Source: Gracilibacillus salitolerans
GTDB lineage: Bacteria > Bacillota > Bacilli > Bacillales > Amphibacillaceae
Assembly: GCF_009650095.1 (NCBI RefSeq)
Contig: NZ_CP045915.1
Coordinates: forward strand, 2,604,001 to 2,668,000
Direction of reading: 5' to 3'
Length of the DNA stretch: 64,000 nt
This document shows, piece after piece, positions 35,859 through 45,991 of this stretch (position 1 is its first letter; each line of letters opens with the position of its first letter). The notes under the pieces are model-generated. The model was not told where the DNA came from, did not search any database, and saw only the letters and a list, made by a program, of their open reading frames with translations. Position numbers and translations under genes: made by a program.

Positions 35859-37130
35859 TTAAAAGAGAGTATCATTATTTTGATCTTTCAACCGTTCGGC
35901 ATATTGTTGAATATCGAAATCTGATGGTTCTAAAACCATATACTCTTCCAATACTTCTAAGGCTATACTGATCCTCCCTTCTTCTACTAGAAAATATCCA
36001 TAATCTTTTAAGAAGTCAGTATCTTGCTTTATCTTATTGTATGCATTCTGGTACGCATTTAATGCCTGTTTAAACTCTTCTTCCTCATTATAAGCTTTGG
36101 CAAGCTCCCAGTAGAAAATACCGTCTAATGGGTCAATATCAACCTCTTCCGTTAATAAGTGAATAATTTCAGAATTATTATTTTGTTTTTTATATGTCTC
36201 CACTAAGAATAAAAGTGCTTCCTGATATTCGTTATCTAGCGCTATTGCTTTTTTCACTAAATCAAATGCTTGTTCACTTTCTCCTGTTTTAAGTGTGATC
36301 CTGCCCGCAGTAAACCACATTTCTTTATTAAACGGATCCATCTCTACCCCTTGATTGGCCGTTTGGTAAGCCTCCTCAATCATGCCTTCTTCTTCATATG
36401 CTTTAGAAAGATACAAATAAACAGAAGGATATTCTAACTCTTCTTCTAATAACTTTTCCCATGCTTGAATCGCTATTTCATATCGTTCGGACTTATAAGC
36501 TAAAAAACCGTACCGAAAGAGCGTTTCAGGATCTCCGGTATTTAATGTTTGATAATGATCGAGGGATGCTTCAAATTCACCATTTAGAGCATATGCTTCT
36601 GCTAATCGACTAGCAATGTTAACCCCAGCAAATTCTTCTGTTGTTTGCCTTAGTTTTTCAAAATATATAATCGATTTATGGTATTCTCCGGAAGAAAACA
36701 ATAATTCACCTAGTGCAAAATCAATTATCGCTTCTTCAGGGGCTATATTTTTCGCTATCAGTAATTTTCTCTCTGCTACTTCAAATAATCCTTGCGCTTG
36801 GTATAAATCGGCAAGCTGTACTAGTGCCTGAAGATAATTTTCATCTCCATCTTCTATTTCATTCAAAAGTTCAATCGCTGTTTCGTCTTTGTTATCGTCA
36901 ATCATTATATCTGCTAATAATAATTTCGCTTCGCTATTATTCGGTTCTGTAACTAGAATATCTTTTAAAAGAACTTCTGCCAAATCATGATTTCCTAATT
37001 CTACAAAAATTTGTGTAATTTCTAGTTTTGTATCTATATCAGCTGAAATTGCCGTTTCATTTAGCAATGATAAGGCTTCTTTAACTTCTCCAGCATGGAT
37101 CATTTCAATTGCTTGTTCAATTGTATTCAA
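35859..37130 (-). CDS. ypiA: Tetratricopeptide repeat protein YpiA
   Basis: A 423-residue, very acidic protein built from about eleven TPR-like helical pairs over its whole length (recurring A-L-Y/F-x-G-x-Y/F-A-I patterns). The B. subtilis homologue YpiA begins at the equivalent of NTIEQAI. That points to the TTG at 37130, which has AAAGG nine bases upstream; an in-frame TTG three codons earlier is too close to that site. It probably acts as a protein-protein scaffold. First gene of ypiA-ypiB-ypiF. Confidence 0.88.
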   Translation of the reverse strand: MNTIEQAIEMIHAGEVKEALSLLNETAISADIDTKLEITQIFVELGNHDLAEVLLKDILVTEPNNSEAKLLLADIMIDDNKDETAIELLNEIEDGDENYLQALVQLADLYQAQGLFEVAERKLLIAKNIAPEEAIIDFALGELLFSSGEYHKSIIYFEKLRQTTEEFAGVNIASRLAEAYALNGEFEASLDHYQTLNTGDPETLFRYGFLAYKSERYEIAIQAWEKLLEEELEYPSVYLYLSKAYEEEGMIEEAYQTANQGVEMDPFNKEMWFTAGRITLKTGESEQAFDLVKKAIALDNEYQEALLFLVETYKKQNNNSEIIHLLTEEVDIDPLDGIFYWELAKAYNEEEEFKQALNAYQNAYNKIKQDTDFLKDYGYFLVEEGRISIALEVLEEYMVLEPSDFDIQQYAERLKDQNNDTLF

Positions 37131-37280
37131 TGACTTCAACCTTTCTTTATAACGTATCCTTCTAACTACTCATCTTATCGGATAACAACCAATCGAGCAA
37201 CTAAGACAATTTATAAGAACAAAAAAATGCAAATAACCATCTCATTTCCATTCTACACTACTCTGGGAAAATAAATTCAA

Positions 37281-37447
37281 ATTAGATAAAAACTACGAAC
37301 TAGTGAATATTTTTAGAGTAAGACTTTCCTCCGTTCCTTCCATAAAGAGTACTGGAATACGTCTGAAGACCTCGCATAGACGCACTTAGCACTCAACCCC
37401 AAAAGAATGGAAGAGAGCAAACCCACTTGACAGTTTCGTAGCTTATA
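37281..37447. repeat. R1 repeat relic, locus D
   Basis: The left end (AGATAAAAACTACGAACTAG, about 37285-37304) and right end (GAATGGAAGAGAGCAAACCC ... TTTCGTAGCTTAT, 37404-37447) match the R1 boundaries in inverted orientation. The arms are reduced to scraps such as GTCTGAAGAC. It lies between the ypiA start and the aroA terminator; the rest of this 379-base gap shows nothing else. Confidence 0.65.
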
Positions 37448-37468
37448 GATTTTGTTTATTACCTAAAA

Positions 37469-37504
37469 AAGATCCATGTTCAGTATTGACTCAACATGGA
37501 TCTT
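37469..37504 (-). terminator. Terminator of the aro/hep operon at aroA
   Basis: A perfect 12-bp stem (37469-37480 with 37493-37504), 12-base loop, followed leftward by TTTTTT; six bases past the aroA stop. Confidence 0.9.
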
Positions 37505-37509
37505 CTTGT

Positions 37510-38802
37510 TTAGTTGGATAGTAAGGAATGTAAATGTTCGAAAAAGGTAGGATAGGAGATCGAGATACATTCATCATCATGTAGTTCTACTTTTTCATCT
37601 GTTAAAAGAGATGCCACTGCGATCATCATCCCAATCCTGTGATCACCATACGATTCTGTTACACCACCATGAAGCTGTGTATTTCCCTCAATAATCATAC
37701 CATCCTTCGTACCAGAAATAGTCGCACCCAATCTTGATAATGTATTAACCACTGATTCAATGCGATCGGTTTCTTTAAAACGCAATTCTTCAGCATCTTT
37801 TATTACGGTTTGACCGGCTGCTTGTGTTGCCAGTAAAGCAATTATTGGAATTTCATCGATAATTCGTGGGATAATATCTCCTTCTATCACTGTAGCCTTT
37901 GGCTGTGAAGCTTGCACCGTGATATCACCGATTGGTTCCCCACCAATCGTTCTTTTTTCAATGACTTGAATGGAAACATTCATCAATTTTAATACATCAA
38001 TGATACCAGTTCGTGTCGGGTTAAGACCAACATTTTCAATGGTGATTTGACTTCCTTCGGTAATGGCTGCAGCGACCAGGAAAAATGCAGCAGATGAAAT
38101 ATCTCCAGGTACTTCGATATCACAGCCAGTTAATTTCTTATTACCTGTTATTTTTACTTTTGTACCTTCCACATCAATATCAGCACCAAACGCTTTTAGC
38201 ATGTTCTCCGTGTGATCTCGCGTTTTTGTCACTTCTTCTACGGTCGTTACCCCATCTGTTAAGAGACCAGCTAACAATACACCTGATTTTACTTGAGCAC
38301 TCTTGACAGGTGGCTTGAAATCAATTGGTGATAAATGACCACCTCTTATAGCAATCGGAAGTAAGCGGCCATTTTCTCGGCCGTCAATTTTTGCACCCAT
38401 TTTGCGTAATGGATTAGCAATACGATCCATCGGTCGCTTCGATAGCGAATCATCACCATACAACGCAAAGTGAAATGGCAAACCTGCTAAAATACCCATT
38501 AATAGCCGAGCGGTTGTTCCAGAGTTCCCCAAGTCAATCGGTTGAACCGGTTCTTTTAGTCCGTTAACTCCAGCAGATTCAATTAGCACAGTATTTTCTT
38601 CACGGTGGATAGAAACTCCCATTGCTTGAAAAGCTCCGATAGTTGATAAACAGTCCTCACCAGCTAAAAAGTTAGTAATCTTGGTTTTTCCTTCAGCTAA
38701 GGAACCAAACATTACCGCTCGATGAGAAATAGATTTATCTCCAGGAACAGTAATGTTACCAGTTAGCGTCTTTCTTTCAAATGCTAATACTTTTTGTGAC
38801 AA
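37510..38802 (-). CDS. aroA: 3-phosphoshikimate 1-carboxyvinyltransferase (EPSP synthase)
   Basis: A 430-residue enzyme of the shikimate pathway (called aroE in B. subtilis). PGDKSISHRAVM near 19-30 and LGNSGTTARLLMGIL near 91-105 are substrate-binding regions; SKRPMDR (about 122), SAQVKSG (about 168), DEIPIIALLA (about 316) and GDHRIGMM (about 389) follow. The RPM and GNSGTT variants are those seen in the Bacillus class. The start is TTG at 38802 after GGAGAGGAA. Last gene of the operon, 13 bases after tyrA. Confidence 0.96.
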   Translation of the reverse strand: MSQKVLAFERKTLTGNITVPGDKSISHRAVMFGSLAEGKTKITNFLAGEDCLSTIGAFQAMGVSIHREENTVLIESAGVNGLKEPVQPIDLGNSGTTARLLMGILAGLPFHFALYGDDSLSKRPMDRIANPLRKMGAKIDGRENGRLLPIAIRGGHLSPIDFKPPVKSAQVKSGVLLAGLLTDGVTTVEEVTKTRDHTENMLKAFGADIDVEGTKVKITGNKKLTGCDIEVPGDISSAAFFLVAAAITEGSQITIENVGLNPTRTGIIDVLKLMNVSIQVIEKRTIGGEPIGDITVQASQPKATVIEGDIIPRIIDEIPIIALLATQAAGQTVIKDAEELRFKETDRIESVVNTLSRLGATISGTKDGMIIEGNTQLHGGVTESYGDHRIGMMIAVASLLTDEKVELHDDECISISYPTFFEHLHSLLSN

Positions 38803-38814
38803 GATATTCCTCTC

Positions 38815-39915
38815 CTATTCTTCAATCACCGTATCATAGTGATTTTTCTTCAAAACAGCTTGACTTAATTTCTGATCATTTTCGTTTTGGAAGCTTAAGC
38901 GTAAAACACCAGTAATGCCTTCTCTGATCTCTAATATTTCAATATTATTAATACTTATATCATGATTAGCTAATAATTCGATCACTTTCAATATAGCACC
39001 TGGTTGGTCAAAAATATCAACGTAAACATCGTAATAGGATGGAATAGCTCCTTGCTTACCACTATCCAATCCATCACGATACTCGCGTGCTTGCTCTAGA
39101 TATTTCTCGATTTGCGTTTTTTCCCCAGTGTCGATCAAATTTTTCAATTGCTTCATTTCTTCTATCCAATCATCCATTAACCTACTCATTTTCGATCGAT
39201 TCTGAAAGAATATATCTCGCCACATTAAAGGGTTACTAGAAGCAATCCTTGTAATATCACGAAATCCTCCTGCAGCGAGTTTATGTATATATGGATGCGT
39301 TTTTTGCCAATTTCTTGCCTGATGGACAAGGGAGGAAGCGATTAAGTGTGGAAAATGGGAAATAACACTTGTCATTTCATCATGTTCATCCGGTTCTAAG
39401 ATTATAAATTTAGATTTAGTTGGTGTTAAAAGTGCTTGTAATCGTTCTAGATCCTCTTCCGTGCTACTATCTGTTGGGGACAGAACGTAGATCGCGTTCT
39501 CAAACAAATGCTTTTTAGCAGCTTGAATTCCTTTCTTATGTGAGCCTGCCATTGGGTGACCACCTATAAAAGCAATGTTCGGTGAATCAAGTTTACTAGC
39601 CACATCCATAATCGGCCCTTTAACAGAGCCTACATCTGTCACAATAATCGACTTTTTAAATGTAAGTTTGTTTAAGATATTGATCAAATCTACTGTCACA
39701 GAAACAGGTGCAGCTAAGATACATATATCGGCTTGAACTACTGCCTCCGTAAAGTCATTATAAACATCGTCTACGATTTTATTCATCTTGGCATATTCAA
39801 GTGTACTGTAATTAGAATCATATCCAATTAATCGTACTTCTTTCGTTTCTCGTATACTTAAAGCAAGCGAGCCTCCTATCAATCCGAGACCCGCTATTAA
39901 AACCGTTTGTTTCAC
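38815..39915 (-). CDS. tyrA: Prephenate dehydrogenase with ACT domain
   Basis: A 366-residue NAD-dependent enzyme converting prephenate to 4-hydroxyphenylpyruvate for tyrosine. The Rossmann loop IAGLGLIGGSLALS is at 6-19; GGHPMAGSHKKG near 118-129 and SHFPHLIASSL hold catalytic histidines. A C-terminal ACT domain (about 295-366) suggests feedback by tyrosine. The start is GTG at 39915 after AAAGGAGAA. It follows hisC by 14 bases. Confidence 0.95.
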   Translation of the reverse strand: MKQTVLIAGLGLIGGSLALSIRETKEVRLIGYDSNYSTLEYAKMNKIVDDVYNDFTEAVVQADICILAAPVSVTVDLINILNKLTFKKSIIVTDVGSVKGPIMDVASKLDSPNIAFIGGHPMAGSHKKGIQAAKKHLFENAIYVLSPTDSSTEEDLERLQALLTPTKSKFIILEPDEHDEMTSVISHFPHLIASSLVHQARNWQKTHPYIHKLAAGGFRDITRIASSNPLMWRDIFFQNRSKMSRLMDDWIEEMKQLKNLIDTGEKTQIEKYLEQAREYRDGLDSGKQGAIPSYYDVYVDIFDQPGAILKVIELLANHDISINNIEILEIREGITGVLRLSFQNENDQKLSQAVLKKNHYDTVIEE

Positions 39916-39929
39916 GATTTATTCTCCTT

Positions 39930-41024
39930 TTATATTGATGCTAAAAATTCTTTCAAATTCGTTACTATCTCATTCATTTGTTCTTTAGAACCGATGGTAA
40001 TTCGTACGCCATTAGGATGCCCTAGTGCTTCGCCAGAACGAACGATGAAACCATTTTTTAATAAATATTCAAACAATGCATCACCTGAAGTCGGCAATTT
40101 CACAAAAAGAAAATTTGCTTCTGAATCATAGTACCTTAAACCCATTTCGTCACAGGCCAGCATAAATGCTTTCTTATTCTCGAGGTTCTCTCGACACGTG
40201 TGTTGTAAGAAGGCTTCATCTTCAAGCGCCACTAGAGCAGATAATTGTGAAATGGACGTCGTATTAAATGGTCCACGCGTGATATTTAAATTAGTAGCAA
40301 TCCCTTCTGATGCCACACCATAACCTACACGTAAATTAGCTAAACCATACGCTTTAGAGAATGTACGTAAAATCACTAAATTTGAATAGTCTTTTAATAG
40401 TCCAATACTATCCGGATTTTGGCTGTCTTCGATGTATTCATAGTACGCTTCGTCTAAAACAACCATAACTTCAGATGAACATGCATCTAAAAAATTAATT
40501 AACTTATCTCGACTAATCAATGAACCAGTGGGGTTGTTAGGTGAACATAGCCATACCACTCTTGTTTGGGCATTGATTTGCTTAAGCATTGCTTCTAAAT
40601 CATGGTAACCGTCGATTAAAGGTACTTCTGCGATTTCTGCACCTTGAATTAATGCGTTATGCTTATATTGAGGGAATGTCGGAGTTGCCATTACAGTATT
40701 TGTTCCTTCTTCTAAATATGTACGACATATGATATCTACGACTTCATCAGATCCACAACCAAAAATTAATTGTTTCTCTCCTACATTTAACTTTCTAGCC
40801 AATGTTTCACGTAAAGCTGTTGCATAACCATCTGGATAAATCTCCAGGTGATCAATCATACGTGGAATAGCATCTTTTACTTTATCAGAATAGCCAAATG
40901 GATTTTCGTTTGATGCTAATTTGACTATCTTAGTTAAACCATATTCTTTTTTTACTTCTTCAATTTGTTTTCCAGGTGTATATGGTGACATGTTCTGAAA
41001 TACTTGTTTTGCTTGCAATGACAT
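39930..41024 (-). CDS. hisC: Histidinol-phosphate / aromatic aminotransferase
   Basis: A 364-residue PLP enzyme. In this aromatic cluster Bacillus HisC serves both histidine and tyrosine/phenylalanine synthesis. LASNENPFGYS, GCGSDEVVDI, SPNNPTGS and the Schiff-base RTFSKAYGLANLRVGY (lysine near 219) are visible. AAAGGAG is only two bases before the ATG at 41024, while a TTG two codons later is spaced eight bases, so the true start may be TTG. No trp genes lie between aroH and hisC, unlike B. subtilis. Confidence 0.95.
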   Translation of the reverse strand: MSLQAKQVFQNMSPYTPGKQIEEVKKEYGLTKIVKLASNENPFGYSDKVKDAIPRMIDHLEIYPDGYATALRETLARKLNVGEKQLIFGCGSDEVVDIICRTYLEEGTNTVMATPTFPQYKHNALIQGAEIAEVPLIDGYHDLEAMLKQINAQTRVVWLCSPNNPTGSLISRDKLINFLDACSSEVMVVLDEAYYEYIEDSQNPDSIGLLKDYSNLVILRTFSKAYGLANLRVGYGVASEGIATNLNITRGPFNTTSISQLSALVALEDEAFLQHTCRENLENKKAFMLACDEMGLRYYDSEANFLFVKLPTSGDALFEYLLKNGFIVRSGEALGHPNGVRITIGSKEQMNEIVTNLKEFLASI

Positions 41025-41042
41025 AACTCCTTTCTATATTAC

Positions 41043-41414
41043 TTACTTATTCTCTTCTATCAAGTCTGGTCTTAGTTTAATTGCATCATTTAAATAAATA
41101 TGTTCAATTTCTTTTTGATTTTTAGATGTATTTACAGTCATCATCACTCTAATGCATTTTGGTAAACTGCCAGGAACATTAATTTCTGGCATACACATTA
41201 CCGGAACGTATTTCCACCCATCAATTAATCGTAGGGCTTTTGCTGGAAAAGTAGCATTCAGGTCAGGTGTTACTGAAATCATCACAGAAGCAATTGTTTC
41301 AGGGTCTATATCGTTCTCGCTGGCCATTGCTTCAATCATTTCTCGTGTTACCTGAATTATTTCATCTGCATCATTGTTCTTTACAGTAGTTGCTCCTCGT
41401 ATCCCTCTGATCAT
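41043..41414 (-). CDS. aroH: Chorismate mutase, AroH type
   Basis: A 123-residue trimeric chorismate mutase making prephenate. RGIRGATTVKNND at the N-terminus (catalytic arginine near position 7), the DLNATFPAKALR segment and PRCIRVMM-like LPKCIRVMMTV (second arginine) identify the family. The ATG overlaps the aroB stop as TAATG, giving strict coupling. Followed by hisC after 18 bases. Confidence 0.95.
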   Translation of the reverse strand: MIRGIRGATTVKNNDADEIIQVTREMIEAMASENDIDPETIASVMISVTPDLNATFPAKALRLIDGWKYVPVMCMPEINVPGSLPKCIRVMMTVNTSKNQKEIEHIYLNDAIKLRPDLIEENK

Positions 41415-42490
41415 TATGAACCCAACTCTCTCATAAAGTTTTCTAGAAGATTGGTGAGTTTTTGGTCGGATATGTTTTCTGTTATTGGCTCACCTATTTC
41501 TCGTAATAATACCATTTGAACAGTTGCATTCTCAGATTTTTTATCTTTTTTCATACGTTCAACAAGTTGTGCAGCAGATTTCGATGGTAAATCTAAAGGA
41601 TAATGATTATCAGATAACCAATTATACAATGCTTCGTATGGTAACTTACTACCTAACATTTGTTCGCTTACTCTGATAGCAAATAACATACCAATTGCAA
41701 CCGCCTCACCATGAGTGATTTTCCCGTAGCCAAGTTCCGATTCAATAGCATGACCTAAAGTATGTCCAAAATTCAGGAATTTCCGAATGTTAGATTCCTT
41801 CTCATCTTGTTCCACAACCTGTGCTTTGACAGCGATCCCTTTCTGTAAATGATCGGTCATCACATTTGAATCTATCGTTTCTGTAAGGTTCACTTTCAGT
41901 ATATCTTCCAAATAAGCGTGGTTACTAATAAAGCCATGCTTGACTACTTCTGCATAACCTGATCGTATTTCTTTATCAGGCAATGAGTGTAACGTATCGA
42001 TATCATAAAGCACTGCTTGCGGTGGATAAAAATTTCCGATTAGATTTTTACCCTCCGGATGATTAATTGCTACTTTCCCACCTACACTGCTATCATGAGC
42101 TAAAATTGTGGTAGGAACTTGAATAAAGTCAATTCCTCTCATGTAGGTAGCAGCAACAAATCCTGCTAAATCTCCAATCATACCTCCACCTAGTGCAATA
42201 ATGAGAGATTTGCGATCTAACGGTTGTTGAATGGCATCCGTCAATAATTGATAATATTGCTCAATACTTTTGGAGGCTTCACCAGATGGGACTATACTAA
42301 CAGATACCTTTGCTTCTTCAGGAAGACTAGCTACAACTTTTTCTGTATATAGCTCATTCACAATGGTATCCGTAATAATCAATATGTTGCGATACTCTTT
42401 AGGTAGATAATCTTTCAAATTTCCCAAAATGCCTTTACCGATAAAAACATCATATTGATTTGTACTAGTTGTTATTGTCTGCTTATGCAT
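41414..42490 (-). CDS. aroB: 3-dehydroquinate synthase
   Basis: A 358-residue NAD-dependent enzyme of the shikimate pathway. IVPSGEASKSIEQ, the nucleotide-binding GGGMIGDLAGFVAATYMRG (about 103-121), PTTILAHDSSVGGKVAINHPEGKN and the zinc-binding histidines in LNFGHTLGHAIE are intact. AAGGTG lies six bases before the ATG at 42490, which overlaps the aroC stop as TAATG. Ends sharing a base with aroH. Confidence 0.97.
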   Translation of the reverse strand: MHKQTITTSTNQYDVFIGKGILGNLKDYLPKEYRNILIITDTIVNELYTEKVVASLPEEAKVSVSIVPSGEASKSIEQYYQLLTDAIQQPLDRKSLIIALGGGMIGDLAGFVAATYMRGIDFIQVPTTILAHDSSVGGKVAINHPEGKNLIGNFYPPQAVLYDIDTLHSLPDKEIRSGYAEVVKHGFISNHAYLEDILKVNLTETIDSNVMTDHLQKGIAVKAQVVEQDEKESNIRKFLNFGHTLGHAIESELGYGKITHGEAVAIGMLFAIRVSEQMLGSKLPYEALYNWLSDNHYPLDLPSKSAAQLVERMKKDKKSENATVQMVLLREIGEPITENISDQKLTNLLENFMRELGS

Positions 42491-43656
42491 TAGAAGCACC
42501 TTATTTCCTCACGGTATTGATTGATTGTTTCTTTTAGTTTAGGAAATTGATCACTTGGGAATTGTTCTAAGATTGCTTTAGCAATTTCAAATGCAACGAC
42601 ATGCTCCATTACTACAGCTGCAGCTGGAACTGCACAAGAATCAGATCTTTCAATACTTGCATTAAAAGGCTCTTTTGTCTCAATATCTACACTTTGAAGT
42701 GGTTTGTATAACGTAGGAATTGGTTTCATGACTCCTTTTACGATAACTGGCATACCAGTCGTCATTCCACCTTCAAAACCACCTAGGCGATTCGTTCTAC
42801 GGTAATAACCACGTTCTTCTGACCATAGGATTTCATCATGCACCTCACTGCCATTTTTACGAGCTGCTTCAAATCCAATTCCAAATTCAACACCCTTAAA
42901 AGCATTAATGCTTTGTACTGCCCCAGCGATTCTACCATCTAATTTTCGATCATAGTGTACATATGAGCCAATTCCTGCTGGGAGACCTTCAATAGCTACT
43001 TCACAAACACCACCAATGGAATCTCCATCTTTCTTCGCTTTGTCGATTGCATCCATCATTTGCTGCCCGGCTATCTCATCTAAACAGCGAACAGGGGAAT
43101 CTTCTGAAATACGCATCTTATCATCTATCGATAATTCTGGTTTTTCTGTTGCATTAATTCCGGCTATTTCTCTTACATATCCAACTATTTTGATATCCAA
43201 TTGTTTTAATAATGTTTTAGCAACTGCACCAGCCGCAACTCGAGCAGTTGTTTCTCTTGCTGATGAACGTTCTAAAATATTACGCATATCTCGATGCCCA
43301 TATTTAAGCGAACCATTTAAGTCAGCATGGCCTGGACGTGGACGAGTCACAACGCGACGAATTTTTTGATCTTCTGGTACAGGGTCTTCTCCCATCACAT
43401 CAATCCAGTGTTTAAAATCATCATTATGTACAACGAGAGCTATTGGAGACCCTAAGGTATAACCATGGCGCACGCCACCTACTACATCTACTAAATCTTT
43501 CTCTATTTGCATTCGTTTTCCTCTGCCGTGTCCTTTCTGGCGGCGCAGGAGCGAATCATTAATGTCATCTGGTGTAATCGGCATTCTCGCTGGTAATCCC
43601 TCAATAATTGTTGTTTGTTGTTTACCATGCGATTCACCCGCTGTTAAATATCGCAT
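42490..43656 (-). CDS. aroC: Chorismate synthase
   Basis: A 388-residue FMN-dependent enzyme (aroF in B. subtilis). [15 protein letters not shown] at the start, [25 protein letters not shown] with [18 protein letters not shown], and [11 protein letters not shown] are the family signatures. The start at 43656 follows GAGGGGGA; the frame upstream has no ribosome binding site. First of the aroC-aroB-aroH coupling chain. Confidence 0.97.
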   Translation of the reverse strand: MRYLTAGESHGKQQTTIIEGLPARMPITPDDINDSLLRRQKGHGRGKRMQIEKDLVDVVGGVRHGYTLGSPIALVVHNDDFKHWIDVMGEDPVPEDQKIRRVVTRPRPGHADLNGSLKYGHRDMRNILERSSARETTARVAAGAVAKTLLKQLDIKIVGYVREIAGINATEKPELSIDDKMRISEDSPVRCLDEIAGQQMMDAIDKAKKDGDSIGGVCEVAIEGLPAGIGSYVHYDRKLDGRIAGAVQSINAFKGVEFGIGFEAARKNGSEVHDEILWSEERGYYRRTNRLGGFEGGMTTGMPVIVKGVMKPIPTLYKPLQSVDIETKEPFNASIERSDSCAVPAAAVVMEHVVAFEIAKAILEQFPSDQFPKLKETINQYREEIRCF

Positions 43657-43741
43657 TGTTATCCCCCTCAAATATATTTTTGTATTACTATAACACAGCA
43701 TTCAAAAAATGTGTGTAGAAATTTTCTGATTTTTATGCAAT

Positions 43742-44512
43742 TTATATTTTCCCATAAAAAAAGGTGTCTAAAACTTCCAGTCCGTATTCATCCGGTGAAA
43801 ATATTTGTTCAGTGCTTCCAACAAAAAATACACCATCATTGGATAATGCGTCACTAAATTTATGATAAATCGTATTTTTAGCTTCTTCTGTAAAATAGAT
43901 GAGTACATTTCGACAAACGATCAAATCTACATTTGATGGATATGGGTCTGCAAGTAGATTATGTTCTTTAAAGGTGATAGCTTGTTTCATTTGTTCATTA
44001 ATTTTGTAGGTATCACCTTCTTGGTGAAAATATTTCTTTTTAATATCTTCTGGTACTTCTTGCAATGCTCTGTCATTATATATACCTTGCTTTGCTCTCG
44101 CTAACACATTAGGATCTATATCAGTTGCCAAGATTTCTATGTCTGTTAGATTCCAGAATTGATTGGCAATAATCGCTAATGTGTATGGCTCCTCCCCAGT
44201 AGAACAAGCTGCACTCCAAATCTTTATTTTTCTCTTTGTTTCTTTAAATTTCGGAACAATTTTATCTTCCAACACTCTCCATCTAGCTGGATTGCGAAAA
44301 AATTCAGATACATTGATGGTAACTTTATCTAAAAATTCCTGGAGTAATTGCTGGTCATTACTAATTGCTTTATAGTAGCTGTTAAATGAGTCATAACCCC
44401 GTTTATTTCGTAAAGAAGTTAATCGCCTTTTCATTTGTACTTCTTTGTACAAAGATAAGTCAAGGCCGGTTTTTTTGTATATCTGACCTATAAAAGTTTG
44501 ATAATCCGTCAT
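43742..44512 (-). CDS. cheR: Chemotaxis protein methyltransferase CheR
   Basis: A 256-residue SAM-dependent enzyme that methylates glutamates of chemoreceptors. The N-terminal helical domain (about 1-75) is followed by the methyltransferase fold with SAACSTGEEPYTLA (about 99-112), ATDIDPNVLARA and DLIVCRNVLIYF (about 197-208). GAGGGAGAAG precedes the ATG. As in B. subtilis it lies between ndk and aroC, away from other chemotaxis genes. Confidence 0.96.
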   Translation of the reverse strand: MTDYQTFIGQIYKKTGLDLSLYKEVQMKRRLTSLRNKRGYDSFNSYYKAISNDQQLLQEFLDKVTINVSEFFRNPARWRVLEDKIVPKFKETKRKIKIWSAACSTGEEPYTLAIIANQFWNLTDIEILATDIDPNVLARAKQGIYNDRALQEVPEDIKKKYFHQEGDTYKINEQMKQAITFKEHNLLADPYPSNVDLIVCRNVLIYFTEEAKNTIYHKFSDALSNDGVFFVGSTEQIFSPDEYGLEVLDTFFYGKI

Positions 44513-44547
44513 GTCTCTTCTCCCTCAATCTAGCTGTTCAGGTGGAA

Positions 44548-44994
44548 CTATGATAGCCAGTGATCAACATTTTTTTCATAGCTCTGTATTTCTTCTTTAC
44601 TAAAATACAGATTGATTTCTCTACCCGCACTTTCAGATGAGTCAGAACCATGAATAATATTACGATGAGTAACAATCCCAAAATCTCCTCTGATTGTACC
44701 TGTTTCAGCTTCTTGAGGATTCGTTTTCCCCATCATTTTCCTTGAAGATTCGATTACATTTTCCCCTTGCCATACCATAGCAAATACAGGTCCGGAAGTA
44801 ATAAAAGATACTAAATCATTAAAAAAAGGCTTCCCTTTATGTTCAGCATAATGTTGCTTTGCTAGAGGTTCCGAAATCGTCATAAGCTTTGCTGCAACTA
44901 ATTTGAAACCTTTCCTTTCAAATCTTGCTATAATTTCACCAATTAAATTACGTTGTACAGCATCTGGTTTAATCATTAAAAATGTCTGTTCCAC
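44548..44994 (-). CDS. ndk: Nucleoside diphosphate kinase
   Basis: A 148-residue enzyme equilibrating nucleoside di- and triphosphates. [17 protein letters not shown] at the start and the active-site histidine in NIIHGSDS near 115 are typical. The start is GTG at 44994, six bases after GAGGTGA; an upstream in-frame GTG at 45003 lies within that site. The length matches Bacillus Ndk. It follows hepT by 13 bases. Confidence 0.96.
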   Translation of the reverse strand: MEQTFLMIKPDAVQRNLIGEIIARFERKGFKLVAAKLMTISEPLAKQHYAEHKGKPFFNDLVSFITSGPVFAMVWQGENVIESSRKMMGKTNPQEAETGTIRGDFGIVTHRNIIHGSDSSESAGREINLYFSKEEIQSYEKNVDHWLS

Positions 44995-45007
44995 AGTATT
45001 CACCTCG

Positions 45008-45979
45008 TTATATTTTTCTATTTCCTATGTAATTAGCAATGTTAGCTAAAGCTTCTTTCGCTTGAATATCCGGTAGTAAACTAAGAGAATCATACGCTTT
45101 CTGAAGATATTGGTCACTCACTCCTCTAGCTTTTGCAATTGCGTCGGATTTTGATATTTTTGAAATAATAGGCACCATTAGATTTGGGTTTATATTACCG
45201 GTATCAGCAAAGGCCTCCTCCAACTCATGTCGAATGTGGCGGTTTTCCATGGCATATAAAACAGGTAGTGTTATATTGCCTTGAAGCAGGTCACTGCCAG
45301 CTGGTTTGCCCAATTCTTTCTCAGAAGCGGTAAAATCTAATATATCGTCGATTATTTGATAGGACATTCCCATAAAGTAACCATAACGAAATAAGGCTTT
45401 TTCTGTTTCATTGTCAGTATTTGCTACAATAGCACCCAGTTGACAACTGGATGATATTAATAACGCCGTCTTTCTTTTTATCCTTCTTAAATAGACTCTT
45501 AAATTTTGATCTAGGTTATATTTATCTTTAATTTGCTCAATTTCACCTATCGTTAATTCCATCATCGTCTTAGCTAATATTTGATGGGCTCGTGGCTGAT
45601 CTATCTCAGTAAATTGTTGTAAGGCTTTAGCGAATATATAATCACCTGTGAGCATCGCTACCTGATTGTCCCATTTAGCTTTTACTGTTGGTTTACCACG
45701 CCTTATGTCAGAGTCATCTATGACATCATCATGTACGAGTGAGGCCATATGAATTAATTCTAAAGAACTAGCGACATTTTTGATTCTATTTAGGTTGTAA
45801 TCACCAAATTTGGATGCTAATAATACGAAAACCGGTCGTAGCCTCTTGCCACCAGCCTTTAATAATTGGGTAGAGGCATCGTGCAAAACTGGTTGGTCTG
45901 CATACACGGTTTCTTCCAATGCATCTTCAATTAATGATAAATCTTTTTTTAAAAAAGTATATGTTTTTGCAAGCTTCAT
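45008..45979 (-). CDS. hepT: Heptaprenyl diphosphate synthase component II
   Basis: A 323-residue trans-prenyltransferase that builds the C35 side chain of menaquinone-7 together with HepS. GGKRLRP, the first aspartate-rich motif DDVIDDSD (about 84-91) and the second DDILDFT (about 213-219) are intact, as is [18 protein letters not shown] precedes the ATG. It lies 12 bases after menG in the hepS-menG-hepT operon. Confidence 0.96.
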   Translation of the reverse strand: MKLAKTYTFLKKDLSLIEDALEETVYADQPVLHDASTQLLKAGGKRLRPVFVLLASKFGDYNLNRIKNVASSLELIHMASLVHDDVIDDSDIRRGKPTVKAKWDNQVAMLTGDYIFAKALQQFTEIDQPRAHQILAKTMMELTIGEIEQIKDKYNLDQNLRVYLRRIKRKTALLISSSCQLGAIVANTDNETEKALFRYGYFMGMSYQIIDDILDFTASEKELGKPAGSDLLQGNITLPVLYAMENRHIRHELEEAFADTGNINPNLMVPIISKISKSDAIAKARGVSDQYLQKAYDSLSLLPDIQAKEALANIANYIGNRKI

Positions 45980-45991
45980 TTGATTTCACCT

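Noticed and set aside
37510..38802. Possible unusual glyphosate-insensitive EPSP synthase
   Set aside because: The GNSGTT and RPM motifs are the ordinary Bacillus-type variants, so nothing here is out of the norm for the family.
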